A stretch of DNA of 64,000 nucleotides, from NCBI GenBank assembly GCA_015501605.1, contig JADNRZ010000007.1, forward strand, positions 2,108,001-2,172,000, written 5' to 3'. This DNA is from Panaeolus papilionaceus (Eukaryota > Basidiomycota > Agaricomycetes > Agaricales). Below, piece after piece: positions 45,232 through 58,210 of the stretch. Position 1 is the stretch's first letter; each line of letters starts with the position of its first letter. The position numbers and the translations under genes were made by a program. The notes below the pieces were generated by a model. That model saw nothing but the letters and a program-made list of their open reading frames with translations, had not been told where the DNA came from and did no database searches.

Positions 45232-47075
45232 GAGAAGGAGAGTCGTTGGTGGTTTTCGTGCAAAGCCAACAACACGTCGACGCGAGAAGGGTGCGGAATT
45301 ATAGGTCGGGACAGGGTACAGAGTGGAGAGAAACATGGATATCAAGGTTTCCCAAATATCAACCCGCACCTCATCCTGTTCATCCCCGCACTCAGCGCCT
45401 ATTTTATCTAGAAGTAAGTAGCTGTATCTTCAATTATTGCGCTTCCCTTCCCCCGTCGTTAACCCTAACCCCAAGCCGCTAACCCCACCACCTCCAACAG
45501 GGAGCATTTCTGGATCATCAGCGACACCAACAGCCAGCCGAAACCCTTTCGGAGCAGCAGGGCAAGGCGGTAATGTTCGTCCCACAAAAGGAGTGAGGCC
45601 TATCCGTTCAGCCTGGTGTGCACTAGGAGCAAAAGTAGCGTTCTCATGACGGACCCCCCTAGGCCATCAACCCACCCGCCAACAACAACGCTTCCTGGAT
45701 CCTCTGCCACACCCAGAGCCAGCTAAAGCAGATGAAAAGCAGGGTAAGACGTTAATGTTGGTGTTCTGGAAGGAGTGAGGTCCACCCCTGGAGCCTGGCT
45801 TGAGGTAGGAGACAAAGTGCGTTAGGTCCATGTCGGCCGATAGCCGAAGTTCTCCCATTAGTCCACAACACTGGCCCTCTTTCGTCCCCTCCGACAAACA
45901 TCCACCTCTTCTTGACCAACCGAACTGCAACGAAGACGACAATGTTAATGTGTTGAAATGAAACGACAGAGACTTGAAGTGTTGGGTTGAGCGGGGAGCG
46001 ACGGTAGCAGGTTGTGATAGAGTGTAGTTGGCGAGGAAAAATAGTGGAGTGCTGATGATCGTACGTGAGCGAGATAGCGGGATAGCAGGGCTGTTTTGGG
46101 GAAGCAGCAATGGCTTGTTATTGTGGTGATCGTACAGGGAGGAGGTGGACACCCTGAAGGGCTATGGGAGTAAGCGAAAATGGAGTTGGATGCGTTGCTT
46201 ATTTTAGAATTTTATGAGGACGATGGGTGGGGAGATACATTGGTGATGGGGCACTTGCGGCTTGGGGAATGTGGTATTGTGATTGTCCGGTATCGCAAAG
46301 GAGGTGGGGAGAATCCAACGGCGGGGTGTGATGACGTGTCTGTAGTCGCTGACGGTGCCCGCAAAGTTCTTTGAGTCCAAGATGTTTTCAAAGCATTTGA
46401 AGTCCAAGGGAGTGTGTTCATTCAGGTTACACGTCGTCAGCTGACGTATTGCCTAGGATATTCCGACGATCCGGGGTGGGAGGCGTCGGGGCAGTTCCAA
46501 TCTTGACCTCCCAGTAAAAACACAGACGCAAAATGAGCGATCAGCTACCGCACGACGTTGAAAACTTCCAGGAGATGTCGTGTAGCACGTATTTAGCGGT
46601 GAAGTCGCTAGATACACGAGTAAAGGATGTGGTGGTCCGTTCAGCAAGAGTAGAACACTAGCCAGAGTTGATGATAAATAAACAGATGAATTTTTTTTAT
46701 AGAGATACACTGAAAACGACGATGGTCAGTCAGAAACTTAAAGCCAAAATAGGTGAAAGTCATACTTACGTATACGTAGTTCAAAGGGCTTGAAAAAAAA
46801 AACCACTATATAAGCCTTGCCCGAAACACCAGAAACCTTACACAACCCAGCCTAATTCTCCCCACTGCCGCCCTATCCCTTCATCCAAAAACCGCCAGTA
46901 CGGTCATCAGCTTCAAGAATGACAAGATCAGTAGAGAAACAACAAGGATGGAGGGAGGACGGTGTTCAGCTGGGTGCAGGGCGATGATGATGACGGTTGG
47001 GAGTAAACCTGGCTGATGAATGAACTGCCTGATCATCAATTCAAACACCGACCAATATGTAATTCCCATCACTTA
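45232..47075 (+). repeat. Dispersed ~1.8-kb repeat, copy 2
   Basis: Second copy of the repeat at 38,106-40,440, same orientation, with internal deletions. It keeps the TTAACCCTAACCCC word (45,458), the GGAGCATTTCTGGATCATCAG block (45,501), the related tandem subunit near 45,690 and the TACGTATACGTAGTTCAAAGG block near 46,768, and ends near CAATTCAAACACC at 47,038. Confidence 0.65.
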
Positions 47076-49797
47076 GTCGACGCTCTGGACGTGTTCAACT
47101 CGAAGTGGCTTCTTGTAAGTCACCTCTTGGATCTATTACGCTGTCTTTGACATCAGGAGAACGGTGCTCACCGTGAGCACTCCATCGCTATATCAAGAGG
47201 ACGTGTTTATCTATCTCGTGCAAGCGTACAGGACTTTGCCAAGCTGCATACACGATATCAGCACGATCATGGAAGGCCTAACACTCACCAAATATCAATC
47301 AGACATACAATTTATCTGCCTTCCCACTCGTCGCTCGTCCACAGTTCCCCAAGCACCATCAAATCACCGTGCTCTTTGGTTCGGGATTCGGAGACGTACG
47401 AGATGGAGATTCCTCATGGACGAACGACGGCCCATAATAGTTTGAAAGATGAAAATAACCGTCGGATCGACAATAAAACAAGGTAATGATCAATTCGTGG
47501 CGTGCGTCGTGGAGCCAGGAAGATCAAGGACCGTTCGGTCGCAAGGACAACTCCAGGAAGCGTGAACCACGCTTATTCTTATTAGAAGTACACTAAAACC
47601 GATGAGGGTCAGTAGGGGCCAGGACGGAGAGAAGACATAATCTCGTGTAGTTAATCGAAACGAAGTGAATGACTAGTCCATAGTATACTCCATTCCTGCT
47701 ACAGCAACTCGAACCATGACCAATGCCTTGTATACATGCTGACCGGTATCCCTTCAAAAGGGGGATCTAGAAAAGACGAAGGCGTTGTGGGAGGGCATGC
47801 AGGGCCGCGATGATTGGGGGACTCGCAGCTGCAGTCGTTTGCATAGTTAATTGCCCCATAAATTTTTCGAAATTCTCATTTGTTTGGTCGAAAAAGCGTC
47901 GATGAGACCCATCCATTCTCAGTGTAGCACAACGACAGTCCAATAAAACTAGAGTCCAGGACACCAGGAAGACTTGGACTGGAGATGCAATTAATAGCGC
48001 CTTGAACAAGGAACGGCAAAGAAAATAACGCGCAAGTAATACTATAAATACAAATGCGGGACATTATTAGACATATTCGAATATGACAATCCCTAGACAA
48101 TGCGGAAGTGTTCGATAGGGGCGAAAGGCCGATCAAGTGATATGACGCGCTGCCACAGAGCGTGTCAAGGCCACGCGTTGATAAAAACCCGACCAATGTC
48201 GGCGCTTTGAAGGCATTTGCTTGGAAAACAACACTATAAGAAAACAACACTATAATTCAACGTACGTACACACTTGATATAATTAGAGCCATATCGCCCG
48301 GATGTGCCCTTTGCATCACTGACGTTGAGCTCGATATCACTACCAGCAACTCCCTTGTTCCACTGCTATCTAGTCTGCACCCATCACGGGCTCGCTGATA
48401 TTCACCGTTCAAGCACGTAGTCGAACAAGCGAAGTGGATCTGCTTCGAGTTCTTGATTCATTTTAGGGGTATTGCACCCATGCATGTGATGCCCGTGTTA
48501 CTTAAATGCATTTGTCGTCCAAGGAACGTTCGTGGCTACGACTCCGAGGACCGACATAATGACAAATGAGAATAGGATGTTCAGAACGTGGATCGGCGGT
48601 TGTCCGTTGCTGATGAGAGTAAAGCGGAAACAATCTGGTAAAGTCGTTAGCGTGCCCAAACCTTCAGGAGTCCTGAAAACTGTCGTCGTCGGTGCTGTAT
48701 CCCATGATAGCCTTCGATGTGCGCCTTCCCTTCTTGAGTAATGACGTCGAATGACTCAATACCAGTCTGGACCAACACGTCACTCAAACAACCGTTCAAC
48801 TACCTTCAAGCCCTCCTACAATGATCCTTGCCAAACCATGGCGTGCATTGCAAAAGAACTTGTAGGTAGTGGAACGCCGTTCAAGTGGAGTGTGGGACAA
48901 AACTAGGACCGAGGGTGAGATGATGCGATATGGGTGTGGTACTGAGAGGGAAATGTAGCTGAACGGGCTTGTCGTTCATCGCCTTTTCAGAATTTATTAT
49001 ATACCAAAACACATTTTCCAAATCCAGCCTCGGTATTAAAGAAAACGGATCCGGCGGATGCGAATGTCCCGAAACGCATCAATCGACTTGAAACACGCAA
49101 GCGTCACCCACATCAGAGTTATTAATCAAATTCTATTGAAGTCCCAAAGTATTTAGTGCACGACGAAACTCAGAACCGGGATGCTCGGGATGTCGCAGGT
49201 GGAAATTGATTATGGAACAGTCCCACAGCACTGATCAGAATAGGCCAGGAGACCGGCCAGCCCGTCTGATCAACCATTTGAGCACCAATGCATCATTTTC
49301 ACTAGCACCTAGACCTAGTTATCGTATGAGACTCGAGGTTATCACTTCTTCTGTGTAAAAAGTCTACCCTTAAGCACCCGGCGTTCGCCGTTCGTTGTGT
49401 CTTTTGATAATGCTACTCGTGGGTGCGTGATACCGCCTTCGGAAAGGTTCTAAGCGCACAGAAGTTTAGGTCGTTGTCTCCCTGAATCCCACTGCACCCA
49501 GGACCCACAAGATATACTCAACAACAAATGTGTCGTTGATCTATCAAGTCTTTGTTTTTCAAATTCGCGCTCGTCGAACAGATATCCACATCATCTCCTA
49601 TTTACTTCCCATCACCAACGCTCATGCAGAGAACGAGTGACTCAAACTCAACGATGAAATTCTTTCTGAGAGATGAAGAAGGGAATTGGATTATGCATTC
49701 AATGACGCGTGCTACATTATGTACAACAATGCCGAATGGTAATGAAAAACAGGACGAAAGAGGATGTGTAGTTATAAAAAATAAACGACCTAATAAA
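47076..49797. other. 2.7 kb without a recognisable gene
   Basis: Short open frames only. A short direct duplication (aaaacaacactataa) lies near 48,226-48,256. I cannot assign function. Confidence 0.45.
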
Positions 49798-50409
49798 TCA
49801 AAGAATCTTCGAATCGGGTGGGCAGTGGCAGTCGTGCTTATCGATGCTAAGCTCCTTAACGAGCTGATCGAAGGGGTTGAATCCAAGGTGACCGTGAGCG
49901 GTGGCAGACTTGTGAGCATTGACGCTAACAATCTCTTGCATGATGTTGGCGTGCATGTCCTCCATCGTCTTGTTCATGTTGGTGCCGATGTTCGAGATGA
50001 CCTGCTGCACGGCGACTGTGATCTGTTGGTGAATCTCCTTGGAGACGGCGGCAATCGTCATTTCAGTGACCTGGTTAACGAACGCCGTGACTGCGGGGGT
50101 GTTGGCAAGGACGTTGAGGTCGGGCTGGGCAACGATACTGAAACGCATCCATGGAACTTGAGAGAATGCGTTGGCGAGCTCATGGCTGCTCCTGTAATGA
50201 CATTCGTTAATGACATTGCATATGCGCTGATCAAGGTAAGCTTACTCATGGAATTGTTTGTAATGGACGGTTGGGCTGTAGATGGTGTGATCGTGGCAAT
50301 GCTCGGCGCCAGGCGTGGTGACGGGGGTCAGGATAGGTAGACCATGGCTATTAACGGGAATCTGAAGGCCTTTTCCACTGGTAGCGGTGACTTTGGTGCT
50401 AGACCTCAT
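49798..50409 (-). CDS. Unknown helical protein, 185 aa, two exons
   Basis: Exons (minus) 50,409-50,246 and 50,191-49,798, with a 54-nt intron (phase 2) that joins HYKQFHE to SSHELANAFSQVPW in frame. The N-terminal half is polar; residues ~75-135 (VNQVTEMTIAAVSKEIHQQITVAV... continuing to MQEIV) look like a long amphipathic helix or coiled coil. The end carries an HDCHCPPD stretch. I do not recognise the family. It lies just outside the left candidate inverted repeat of the Plavaka block, with its start codon about 15 bp from it, so it may be host DNA or part of the element. Confidence 0.6.
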
Positions 50410-50885
50410 CAGCAATCCCTGTCTGTGCTCTGGAGCACTATGTAGCACTATGTAGCGCTGTAGTGCTGTAGCATGGGTACCGGTTTACGTAGCCATCACT
50501 GGGCGCTCCATAGCACTGCATAGTGACCCTGGTCAATCTGTAGTTCTCTGTAGTGGTGCCCCTGGATTCCGTAATGCTCTGATGTGGTCACATCTTGGTA
50601 TGTATTTATCCCAGCATCATTTGAATTTCTCCGAAGTTGTGAGGATATGATCTGGATGTCCCTTTGTATTCCCCTGAGCCCTCCCAAGATACAAACCTGG
50701 TCCACAGAAGAATTAGAATCCAGTCTGTAGTGCACAATAATAATCAGGGCGAATATATATAAGCAACAATATTATTATTTATGGGATATATACACGAAAA
50801 TGCTCTCGACAATTGAAGAAGCGATGGAGGGATGACAGATAGATGACAGAACTAAGCTTAAACCTGATGATGGACAATACGGTAG
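50410..50885. repeat. Repeat-rich gap with GTAGCACTAT words
   Basis: Around 50,424-50,475 there is TGTGCTCTGGAG followed by two GTAGCACTAT units and further GTAGTGCT / GTAGCGCT variants. More variants stand at 50,510-50,560. The left end is inversely similar to 63,688-63,753. It could be the terminal region of a transposon. Confidence 0.5.
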
Positions 50886-53800
50886 CTAGTCTAGGTCGAC
50901 AGGAATAACCCTCCCAGTAGCTTCTTCGACGGGATTTAACATAGCCCTAATTGTGAATTAGTTAGCCTACTCGACACATGTCATATTTTGGTTACTTACA
51001 TTCCTGCCACTGCCCAGGAACGTCGCAACTTGGTCAACTTTCGTCCATGATACTGATCATTGTGCAACTTTTCAATCGCTTTTACCAAGTTGTTGTAAGT
51101 ACCCATGTAACCCTTGGCGTCGAAAGGGAGATTTCGTTGCTTCCCAGTGGCAAGATATTCCTCGAGGCAGCCTACAATCTACAAGAGATCAGCTGGAAAG
51201 TTAATAGATAGCCAACGAGACCTACCGCTGTCGCCACGAGAGCGATTACACGTAGAGGTACTTCTTGGGAAAAATCATCATGGAATGACCGCGCTACCCC
51301 GTCAGGCTTGTTGTAGAAGAACTGTTGAATAACGTGGCCTATGCATGGGTGAGCGAAATTGTTTGTTTTCCCCTGTATCAACCCAAGGAAATAGGAATTA
51401 ATCACCAATGACATAAGAGTGCAAAATTACATACCAATGTGTCCTTTTCGAGACCATGGTGGAAGGATCCTCGATCCAAGATTGCCTTCACCCGGTCAAT
51501 AACCACATCGAATACGGCCAGTTGATTTCCTTCATATTCATCAGGTACTACCTCCTTGTAGAACATTGGGAGGATAGGACGAACATAATCCTTTAATTTG
51601 CCTCGGAAAGTGGACGACTCCTGAAAAATCTGTGTATGCTTGTCAGCAAGAATGAACAAGCAAATCATGAACATCGCAAGAAGTCATACCAGAATCCACA
51701 TGTGGCGGTCAACCTGAAATTCTGAAAGACATCAAGTTAGGATAGGCGTTAAAAATGAAATAAATAAAAGAGTCCTACCGCCATCTAGTACAACACCTTC
51801 GTTCTTGTAATGAAGGATGCGGGCCTCAAGAATTGCCTTCACAATATGGAGGTCATCCTGACGTGAAGGCCATGCATTACCAATTGCCAGCTCACGGCGC
51901 CAATCCACCTTGCTTGCAGCTAAGACCATCTTCCATGGGCCAGGATAGTATGCGAGGGTGGTTGGTGAGCGTGAACCGGAGTGACAAGAATTTCTCGGTG
52001 CTCTTTTGCGGCCTTCATGATTGTGATCGTTGTTGTCGCTTTGAGCATCTTGATTATCATCGAATTCTTCATTAGCATTGTCATGAGACTCTTCAAATGG
52101 ATCCTCTTCGATATCGCGGATTAGACGGCCCAAGGCACCTTGTTGTCGAGCAGCTTCTACAAGGCGTTCTTCTTGAGGGGGGTGGCGAGCGCGATTTCGA
52201 GCGCGATGATCATTAAGAACATCGATTTGCTTCGAGAATGATTAGTAGAATATAATGTTGAATAAGAAATACTCACATTGTCAGGGACCGGCGCCTTCAA
52301 CACTTGATATGATGCTTCATCTGCTTCAGATCGCGGCTGCTCATCTCCTGGCAGGGTTACTCAGAATCAGCAAATGCAACGGTAAGGCAAGAATCCAAAG
52401 GGTATAGACTAGTACCAGAGGGTACATCACGACTATCATCGTTGTCATCGTTGTCATCGTTGTCATTATTGTCGATGTTGTCACAGTCATTGTCATTGTC
52501 GTCGTAGTAGTTATTGTCGTAGTCGTTATCGTAGGCATGGTCGTTGTCGTCTTCATCATGGTCATCGTCTTCGTCGCGGTTGTCATCTTCGTCATAGTCA
52601 TCAGCGTTATTCATGTCGTCGTCTTCATTGTTATCGTGGTCACCATCGACTGAAAACAATGATATCAGATAATAATCGAAACAATATGATGAAGAAATGA
52701 CCAGCATCATCAGCATCAAATCCACGGAATTCGGGCGCATTCCACGTACTGTTCATGATGTCATTGTCTGAGTTGTCTTGTTGAGCATCATCATCCCTTT
52801 CATCCTGCATATGTTCATCATCAGCACCAGTGCCTTCGTCGTCCGAGTCTGGGAATAGAATGACGTGTCGCCGGGATGGTTTCGACCTGCATGGCATTTC
52901 CGACTGCTCCTGATGCTGGGCCAACATGTGTTCTGTTCAACAAGGAGATGAGAACTCATGAGTGGGTGTAGATAAATAACTGAAGGTGCATGCCTACCAT
53001 TAGCAATAGAACCATACATAACAGTATCACGGTCATCGTTCTGAGAGGCGTCGGTCGGAGCAGTGCGGGCGTTGGATGTCAATTGATTAATTTGGAAAGG
53101 GCGCGTCGCTTGGGTTGGGAGTGAAGGTAGTTGTGACGGTTGGCGAGATGTATCCGACACTACAGGTCTTTGCAGTGGAGGAGGCGGAGCGAGCGTAGCC
53201 TTTGAAGCAACCTTGGAAAATGGGTTGATGATCGTGGAACCCATGGTACTACCATTACTGGGTGTAGCGGTATTCTTCTGCGACGTGAGTTGAGTGGGTC
53301 TTCTAAAAATCTGAGTCGAGACAGAAATCTGACCTGGCTAGGGAGGGAAATTCTCTGTTTCTTTGCAGCGGGAGCCATTCTGTTGAGTGGAGCGTCCTCG
53401 GGAATATTGAACAAACCGGGATCAATGGTATTGTCTGGTTTACGCTTTTGACCTTGTGATTTCTCCATGGCTCGCATCAGATCCCCTCCAATTATCTCGG
53501 AATCCTTCGCCAGCTTGTCGATACGACTGACTCTCTGACGTTGCGGACGCGATGACGGAGCATTGGTGGTATCCGTGATACCCATGTGTTGATTTGGTTC
53601 CTGCTGAAGAGGTCCTAATAGGAGGGTGTATTAGAAAAATCATAAATATGCTTATTCCTGCAGTGCTACTTGCCTTCAACAGGAGCTGGATCCTGGTTAG
53701 TCTGTCGCTTTTGCTGAACCCTTTTGCCTGTAGCTGCAGCAGTAGCGGTCAAATGTGCCAACGAGTTTTGCGGAGCTCCCAGGCCAGCGTCGTTTTCTGA

Positions 53801-54037
53801 GAATGTTTTTTCAAAAAAAAAAGAGAAAGAATATATATAGTAAAAAATGAACCCACCTTTGTCTCCTTCATGTCCTTGAAGAGCTGGTCCTGTGAATACG
53901 TAGTTCAACTACAAACATTCTCGCAACTTGACCATTGGGGACTTGCCGTGGGGTGCACCTCGTTTTTGAGCCTTCTTGAGATTGTCATGCATAGCACGTC
54001 CTTTGTTACCTTTAGACTTAGTTGTTGTATCGGGCAT
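50886..54037 (-). CDS. DUF6532 protein with acidic linker, 802 aa, 14 exons
   Basis: Exons (minus): 54,037-53,947, 53,889-53,857, 53,796-53,674, 53,614-53,334, 53,277-52,998, 52,932-52,702, 52,649-52,416, 52,347-52,277, 52,229-51,779, 51,721-51,690, 51,629-51,435, 51,372-51,226, 51,178-51,000 and 50,946-50,886. All phases agree. Residues 1-30 are basic (KSKGNKGRAMHDNLKK...), residues 30-300 Pro/Ser/basic, and ~310-430 extremely Asp/Asn-rich. The C-terminal ~250 residues (PWKMVLAASKVDWRREL... to GKTNNFAHPCIGHVIQQFFY... to KLTKLRRSWA) match my knowledge of the DUF6532 domain, a multi-copy Agaricomycete family of unknown function. Introns 1 and 3 start with GC (GCAAGT). The layout suggests a nuclear protein, but that is inference. 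Confidence 0.82.
52433..52640. repeat. GTC/ATC-rich coding microsatellite
   Basis: Degenerate trinucleotide and hexanucleotide repeats (gtcatcgtt) within exon 7 of the DUF6532 gene. They encode an Asp/Asn/Glu tract. Confidence 0.8.
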
Positions 54038-54304
54038 TCTAAGGTAGAATAGAGTATTAGAAGAGCAAGTTAAGAGGTAGAGTGTTGGTATACGTTGAGG
54101 GGTGAGTTGAACCGAACTTAAGTTCCGAAGCAGATATATATTTGGCGCCATCCCTGACTCGGAGGTGTTGATTTATGGAACATGATAGAACATTGCAGCC
54201 CTGACTCAAGCAGACAACAGGGACAGCAGAAAATAGCTTTTATTTTGATTTAAACCAGTATAAATTGAAAGGCGAGGGAGGGAACACAAACTTTGAGGTT
54301 GTAA

Positions 54305-54799
54305 CTAATCCAAGAGTATAGAAATTGGGCGTCCCTCTTCTGAAGAGATAGTGATTATGTCTAGAAAAGCGTTAAACACTTTCAGAGAGGAAAGGTGATA
54401 AAAACTTGAGATAACGTACCAGAATGCTCAGAGATATCATAATTAACAGGGTGCGGATGGATGGAAACTGGTAGGCGATATCCAGATTCGCCAATGGCAT
54501 AGTATAGCCGCCCAACCTGAATGTCCAAAGTAGCCAGTTTCTGCTCGACTTGACGAAGTGAATCAACTGCTATTTTCAGCTGCTGAATCAAGTCTTTTTT
54601 GGCGCGCAGGTGTTGTTCCCGTATACACTGGGCAGTAGACAACAACTCACTGACGTCCTTTTCACTCCGTAAAAGGAATGGCTCGTGCTATGGGCAACAT
54701 AAGCAAATATACAAAGGAGGTACATATCGATAACTTTACCAGTGATCGATCAACGAAGGAGTCAGTCAGAGGGGCACCGTCTTGTGGGCTATTGGCCAT
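54305..54799 (-). CDS. Small coiled-coil protein, 127 aa, three exons
   Basis: Exons (minus) 54,799-54,740, 54,687-54,420 and 54,360-54,305; phases 0 and 1 agree. Residues 30-75 (SEKDVSELLSTAQCIREQHL... to VEQKLATLDIQV) form a predicted coiled coil. It is followed by a short conserved-looking segment (GRLYYAIGESGYRLPVSIH) and a short end. I do not recognise the family. The clean splicing and small size argue for a real gene. It lies between the DUF6532 and JmjC genes on the same strand. Confidence 0.65.
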
Positions 54800-55219
54800 T
54801 TGCAGCACGAAGTGGTAGTACAAGCTATAAAACATTAGTCAGCTGTTTAAGAGTCAAGATAGTGAATCTACACGCAATATAATATACAAATGGTCTGTCG
54901 ATTGAGGTGGTACTACAAGAGGATGAGAGAGAGTTATAAGGAGTCTTGTGTGGGTCACAATTCAACGATGATTGTGAAATTTGAATTGGGAAACATCACA
55001 GAATCTCGCATCACATGATTCGCTTTCTCATTTATGCCTCATCCTCAATCGTGCTCATCAAGCGTAAAAATTCAGAATAAATTATAAAAATACGAAATAA
55101 GACAAGGGATCGTGTTATAAAAAGCAGATAAAAAACTGTGTCTGATAAAATGAAACAGAGCCATGAAGCTGTCACGGTGAATATTCAATAAGCAGAGCGA
55201 AAATTGGATAGCGACGGAA
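54800..55219. other. Spacer between coiled-coil and JmjC genes
   Basis: AT-rich, no coding signal. It should hold the promoter of the 127-aa gene. Confidence 0.45.
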
Positions 55220-58210
55220 TTATGATGTGCACATTTTTTTGCGTCGCCCTGAGTTCAAATCCTCTTCTTCGTCTAGTAAAATAGTTAATGAACTTATCTT
55301 GTTGGTATATTCAAAATGCGTACCTGGAATCCCATATGCTTCCCACTCCGATGCCATTATAGAATCCCAATCTAAATCCTGCTCTGCATCACTCTCGCCC
55401 AAGGACATTATATCTTCCAAGTCTGTTTTATACAAGTGAGCTTATGTCCATGATAAAATGAATTGAATACCTTTCACTGCATAAGCCTCTACGCTGCTCC
55501 TTTTGTTCGCATGCCACGTATCCACGAAGATAGGTCCATATGTAATGCGGTGGTTCTTGTCCCCGGTAATAGCAATCTCCTTCGTCCGTGCACAATAACC
55601 TTCGTAAACAGAGTTTGAAGTACCATTTATGCTGAAGGTTTGGCGGATATAGTTCTCGAGAAGGTGAGGATTACATCCAGGTGCCCCATCAATCTGAGCA
55701 GACTTGGCCCGTCGCTGATAGCAAGCCACATCCCCTAGGAACTGACCTATAGCAAACAGGATGTCATTAGATGACTGTGGCTGCTTGGATTGCGTAAGGT
55801 TGGGCTGCACGGTTTCGACTTGAACAATATAGTGATGATCCAGCCATTCCACCATTGCATAGGCGAGTCCACGAACATACATGTATTGCTCTCGTTCTCG
55901 CCTGTTAAGCACGTTAGTGTCAAGCCCTATACCACCAGCATATGCCTTGAAGTCGAAAATGATCATCGTCACTCCGATGACACATGCGACCAAGAATTCC
56001 TGGCAACCATGAGATGATTCCAAATTTGGTAGGTGGTGGTATTCGTCCGCTGTATGGTCTCAGCAAGGGTAAATAATAGATAAAGAGGGAGAAACTTACT
56101 TTCATGATGTACTCCTTTCTTGACGAGACCCACATAAAAAAAGCTGAGGATGCGTTGGAGTGCTGGTCGTGAAGCTGCCGTATTACTGTTGGTGACAGCA
56201 CCATCAGCATTGAAGCAGTGTATAAAGGCCTTTAAACTGTCCGTCAAACAAGGTGTACTGTAGAAATAGCCACCTGCTACGATGGTGTGATCAACTGTGA
56301 GAACGACATGTCGAGTATTTGGGCGCATTAGACTATCCAACAATCAGAATATTAAGTTACGGAGCTTTAAACAAATATACTCACAGCATCGTATTCTCTG
56401 TAAGAAGAACAGCCTCATAGTCCCATAAATCGGGGCGTGGTAGACTGGCATCATAGTCTTTCTCTAAATGCGCAAATTCTGCGGCATCTTCATGTCCCTT
56501 TTTAGGTGTCGCGATAATCCACCATTTTGCCCCAGTGCGGACATGAATAAATGTCGCAAACCCGTCGTTATCCAAATGTACCCAATGTAAACCACCTTTC
56601 GTCGTAACAAGCGCCCAGCGGAACTTGCTAGTGGGATACTCTTCACCCCTGGGGCAGTTAAGTTCCCCCATGGTCAGGCGCCAACTGACAAGGTCTGTTG
56701 TGAAGCAAGTCTCCTCAAGTGTGGCGGTGGGCATAGGAAGATCCAATGCGTTGAGAATCTTGCCATTCTCCATGGTTGCGCATTGAAGAACTTGTTCAAG
56801 AGTGCCAGACCTTAGGCGCTTACCAAGCGACGTGGGTCTGCATTGGACGGAGTGATCTTTAAGATGTGCCAGTCAAAGAAAGAACATTAAACGCTTTCAC
56901 ATAAAAGTGTATAGATACATTTACGTACCGTGGATGTCTACGGTATGGTCAACACGTTGAACTTCTTGCAGAGCAGCCAAGTTAAATGCTCGTCGTTTCC
57001 CTGGCACATTTTTGACGACAATGTTTTGCTTCGATTCTCGTAGTATGCGATGAACTCGAGGCAGGTCATGGAGGTCGGAGTAATCGAGAATCGCGAAGGC
57101 AGATGTGGTGGGTTCGGCCAGCCAACGTGGCTGAGGGATGTCATCTTTGACGACGTAGTTCTGCTCTACGACCTTGTGCCACTCGCGAACTCGACGAGAA
57201 ATGAACTCTTCCTGCCATGGTTTTAAGTGCATGAGTAAAGCATAAATGAAAGTTTTTGTATGGTGTGAACGCACATGAAAGTCCAATTTAATCTCTCTCC
57301 GATGATTATAGACATCAAAAATGCCTATAGTTGCAGTATAGTTCTGTTGAGGGAGCTCAAATGTCTATGATAAAGTCTCTAAGTTAAAATATTGCTTACT
57401 TTGGCAGCAGGAGCGACTCTCAGCGTGACATCTTCATTTTTCACCTAGTATTCAACAGTCAGTGCATTGATTTGATTACTGACAGAAAGTATGACTCACC
57501 CAACGACGCTGGGCCTCCTCTTTGATCATCGCCAGTTCTCGTTTCAGAATGGTGAGAATTGCAGGAGTGGCATTGAACTTCACTTTCTTGACCGTTGTTA
57601 CCCCTCTTTGCTTGCTTTTACTTGAAGATGATCGAGGATAATCGGGCTTCACAGACATGTTGGCTGAAAAACTAGAAGTGGCAGAGGGTCGTGGACGTAG
57701 ACCTTCACGGCGCGGTCTTTCCTTGTCTTCGTCCTCGTCCCCATGCCCATCCTTGTCCCCATATTCGTCCTTGTCCCCATGCTCATCCTCGTCCCCATGT
57801 CCGTCCTTGTCCTCGCGATCGTCCTTGTCCCCACCTTTATCTTCACTCTTGTCATTATCCTCGCCCCTTTCCCTTTCCGTGTTCACGTCCTCACCCGCCG
57901 ACTCGTCGTCGTTGTCAGCGCCCTCATGACCCTTACCGCCAGCTTGGCTGGATATGTTGCTGTCTGCGTTACGGTCATGAGGACGGTGTTCAACATCTTC
58001 CCCAATTGGGCCTGGCGTTTGGTGCATCATGAGATCAGATGGATTGCAAGTCGAGTAGCTATCCCCTTGGTTCCCCTCAGCACCGAGGTCATAACTATTG
58101 CGTGGCTCCTGCATTTCTATGTCGCCTTGATGCTCGCCATAACTCTCAGCCTGCTCATTGCCGGCACGATTTCCACTATTACCCTGCTGGTTTCCAAAGT
58201 TCAGATCCAT
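55220..58210 (-). CDS. JmjC-domain protein with acidic N-terminus, 875 aa
   Basis: Exons (minus): 58,210-57,500, 57,444-57,400, 57,364-56,929, 56,856-56,385, 56,332-56,100, 56,049-55,471, 55,422-55,324 and 55,272-55,220. Residues ~90-190 are a charged Asp/Glu/Gly/Lys low-complexity tract, then a basic region. The JmjC core shows the metal-binding pair His491-x-Asp493 (WVHLDND), Lys508 in GAKWW for 2-oxoglutarate, and the distal His563 in RPNTRHVVLTVD followed by GGYFYST. The family consists of Fe(II)/2-oxoglutarate dioxygenases, often histone demethylases; the substrate is not known here. Within exon 3 a 63-nt GT-AG stretch (about 57,279-57,217) could be an extra in-frame intron. The start overlaps the 3' end of the upstream 385-aa gene. 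Confidence 0.82.
57720..57890. repeat. Coding minisatellite in the JmjC gene
   Basis: Imperfect 18-bp units (tccttgtccccatgctca-like) encode DKD/DED-G-HGD repeats on the minus strand. Confidence 0.75.

Noticed and set aside
52341..52601. Met/Thr-rich open frame opposite the DUF6532 exons
   Set aside because: A frame shadow of the Asp-rich coding microsatellite.
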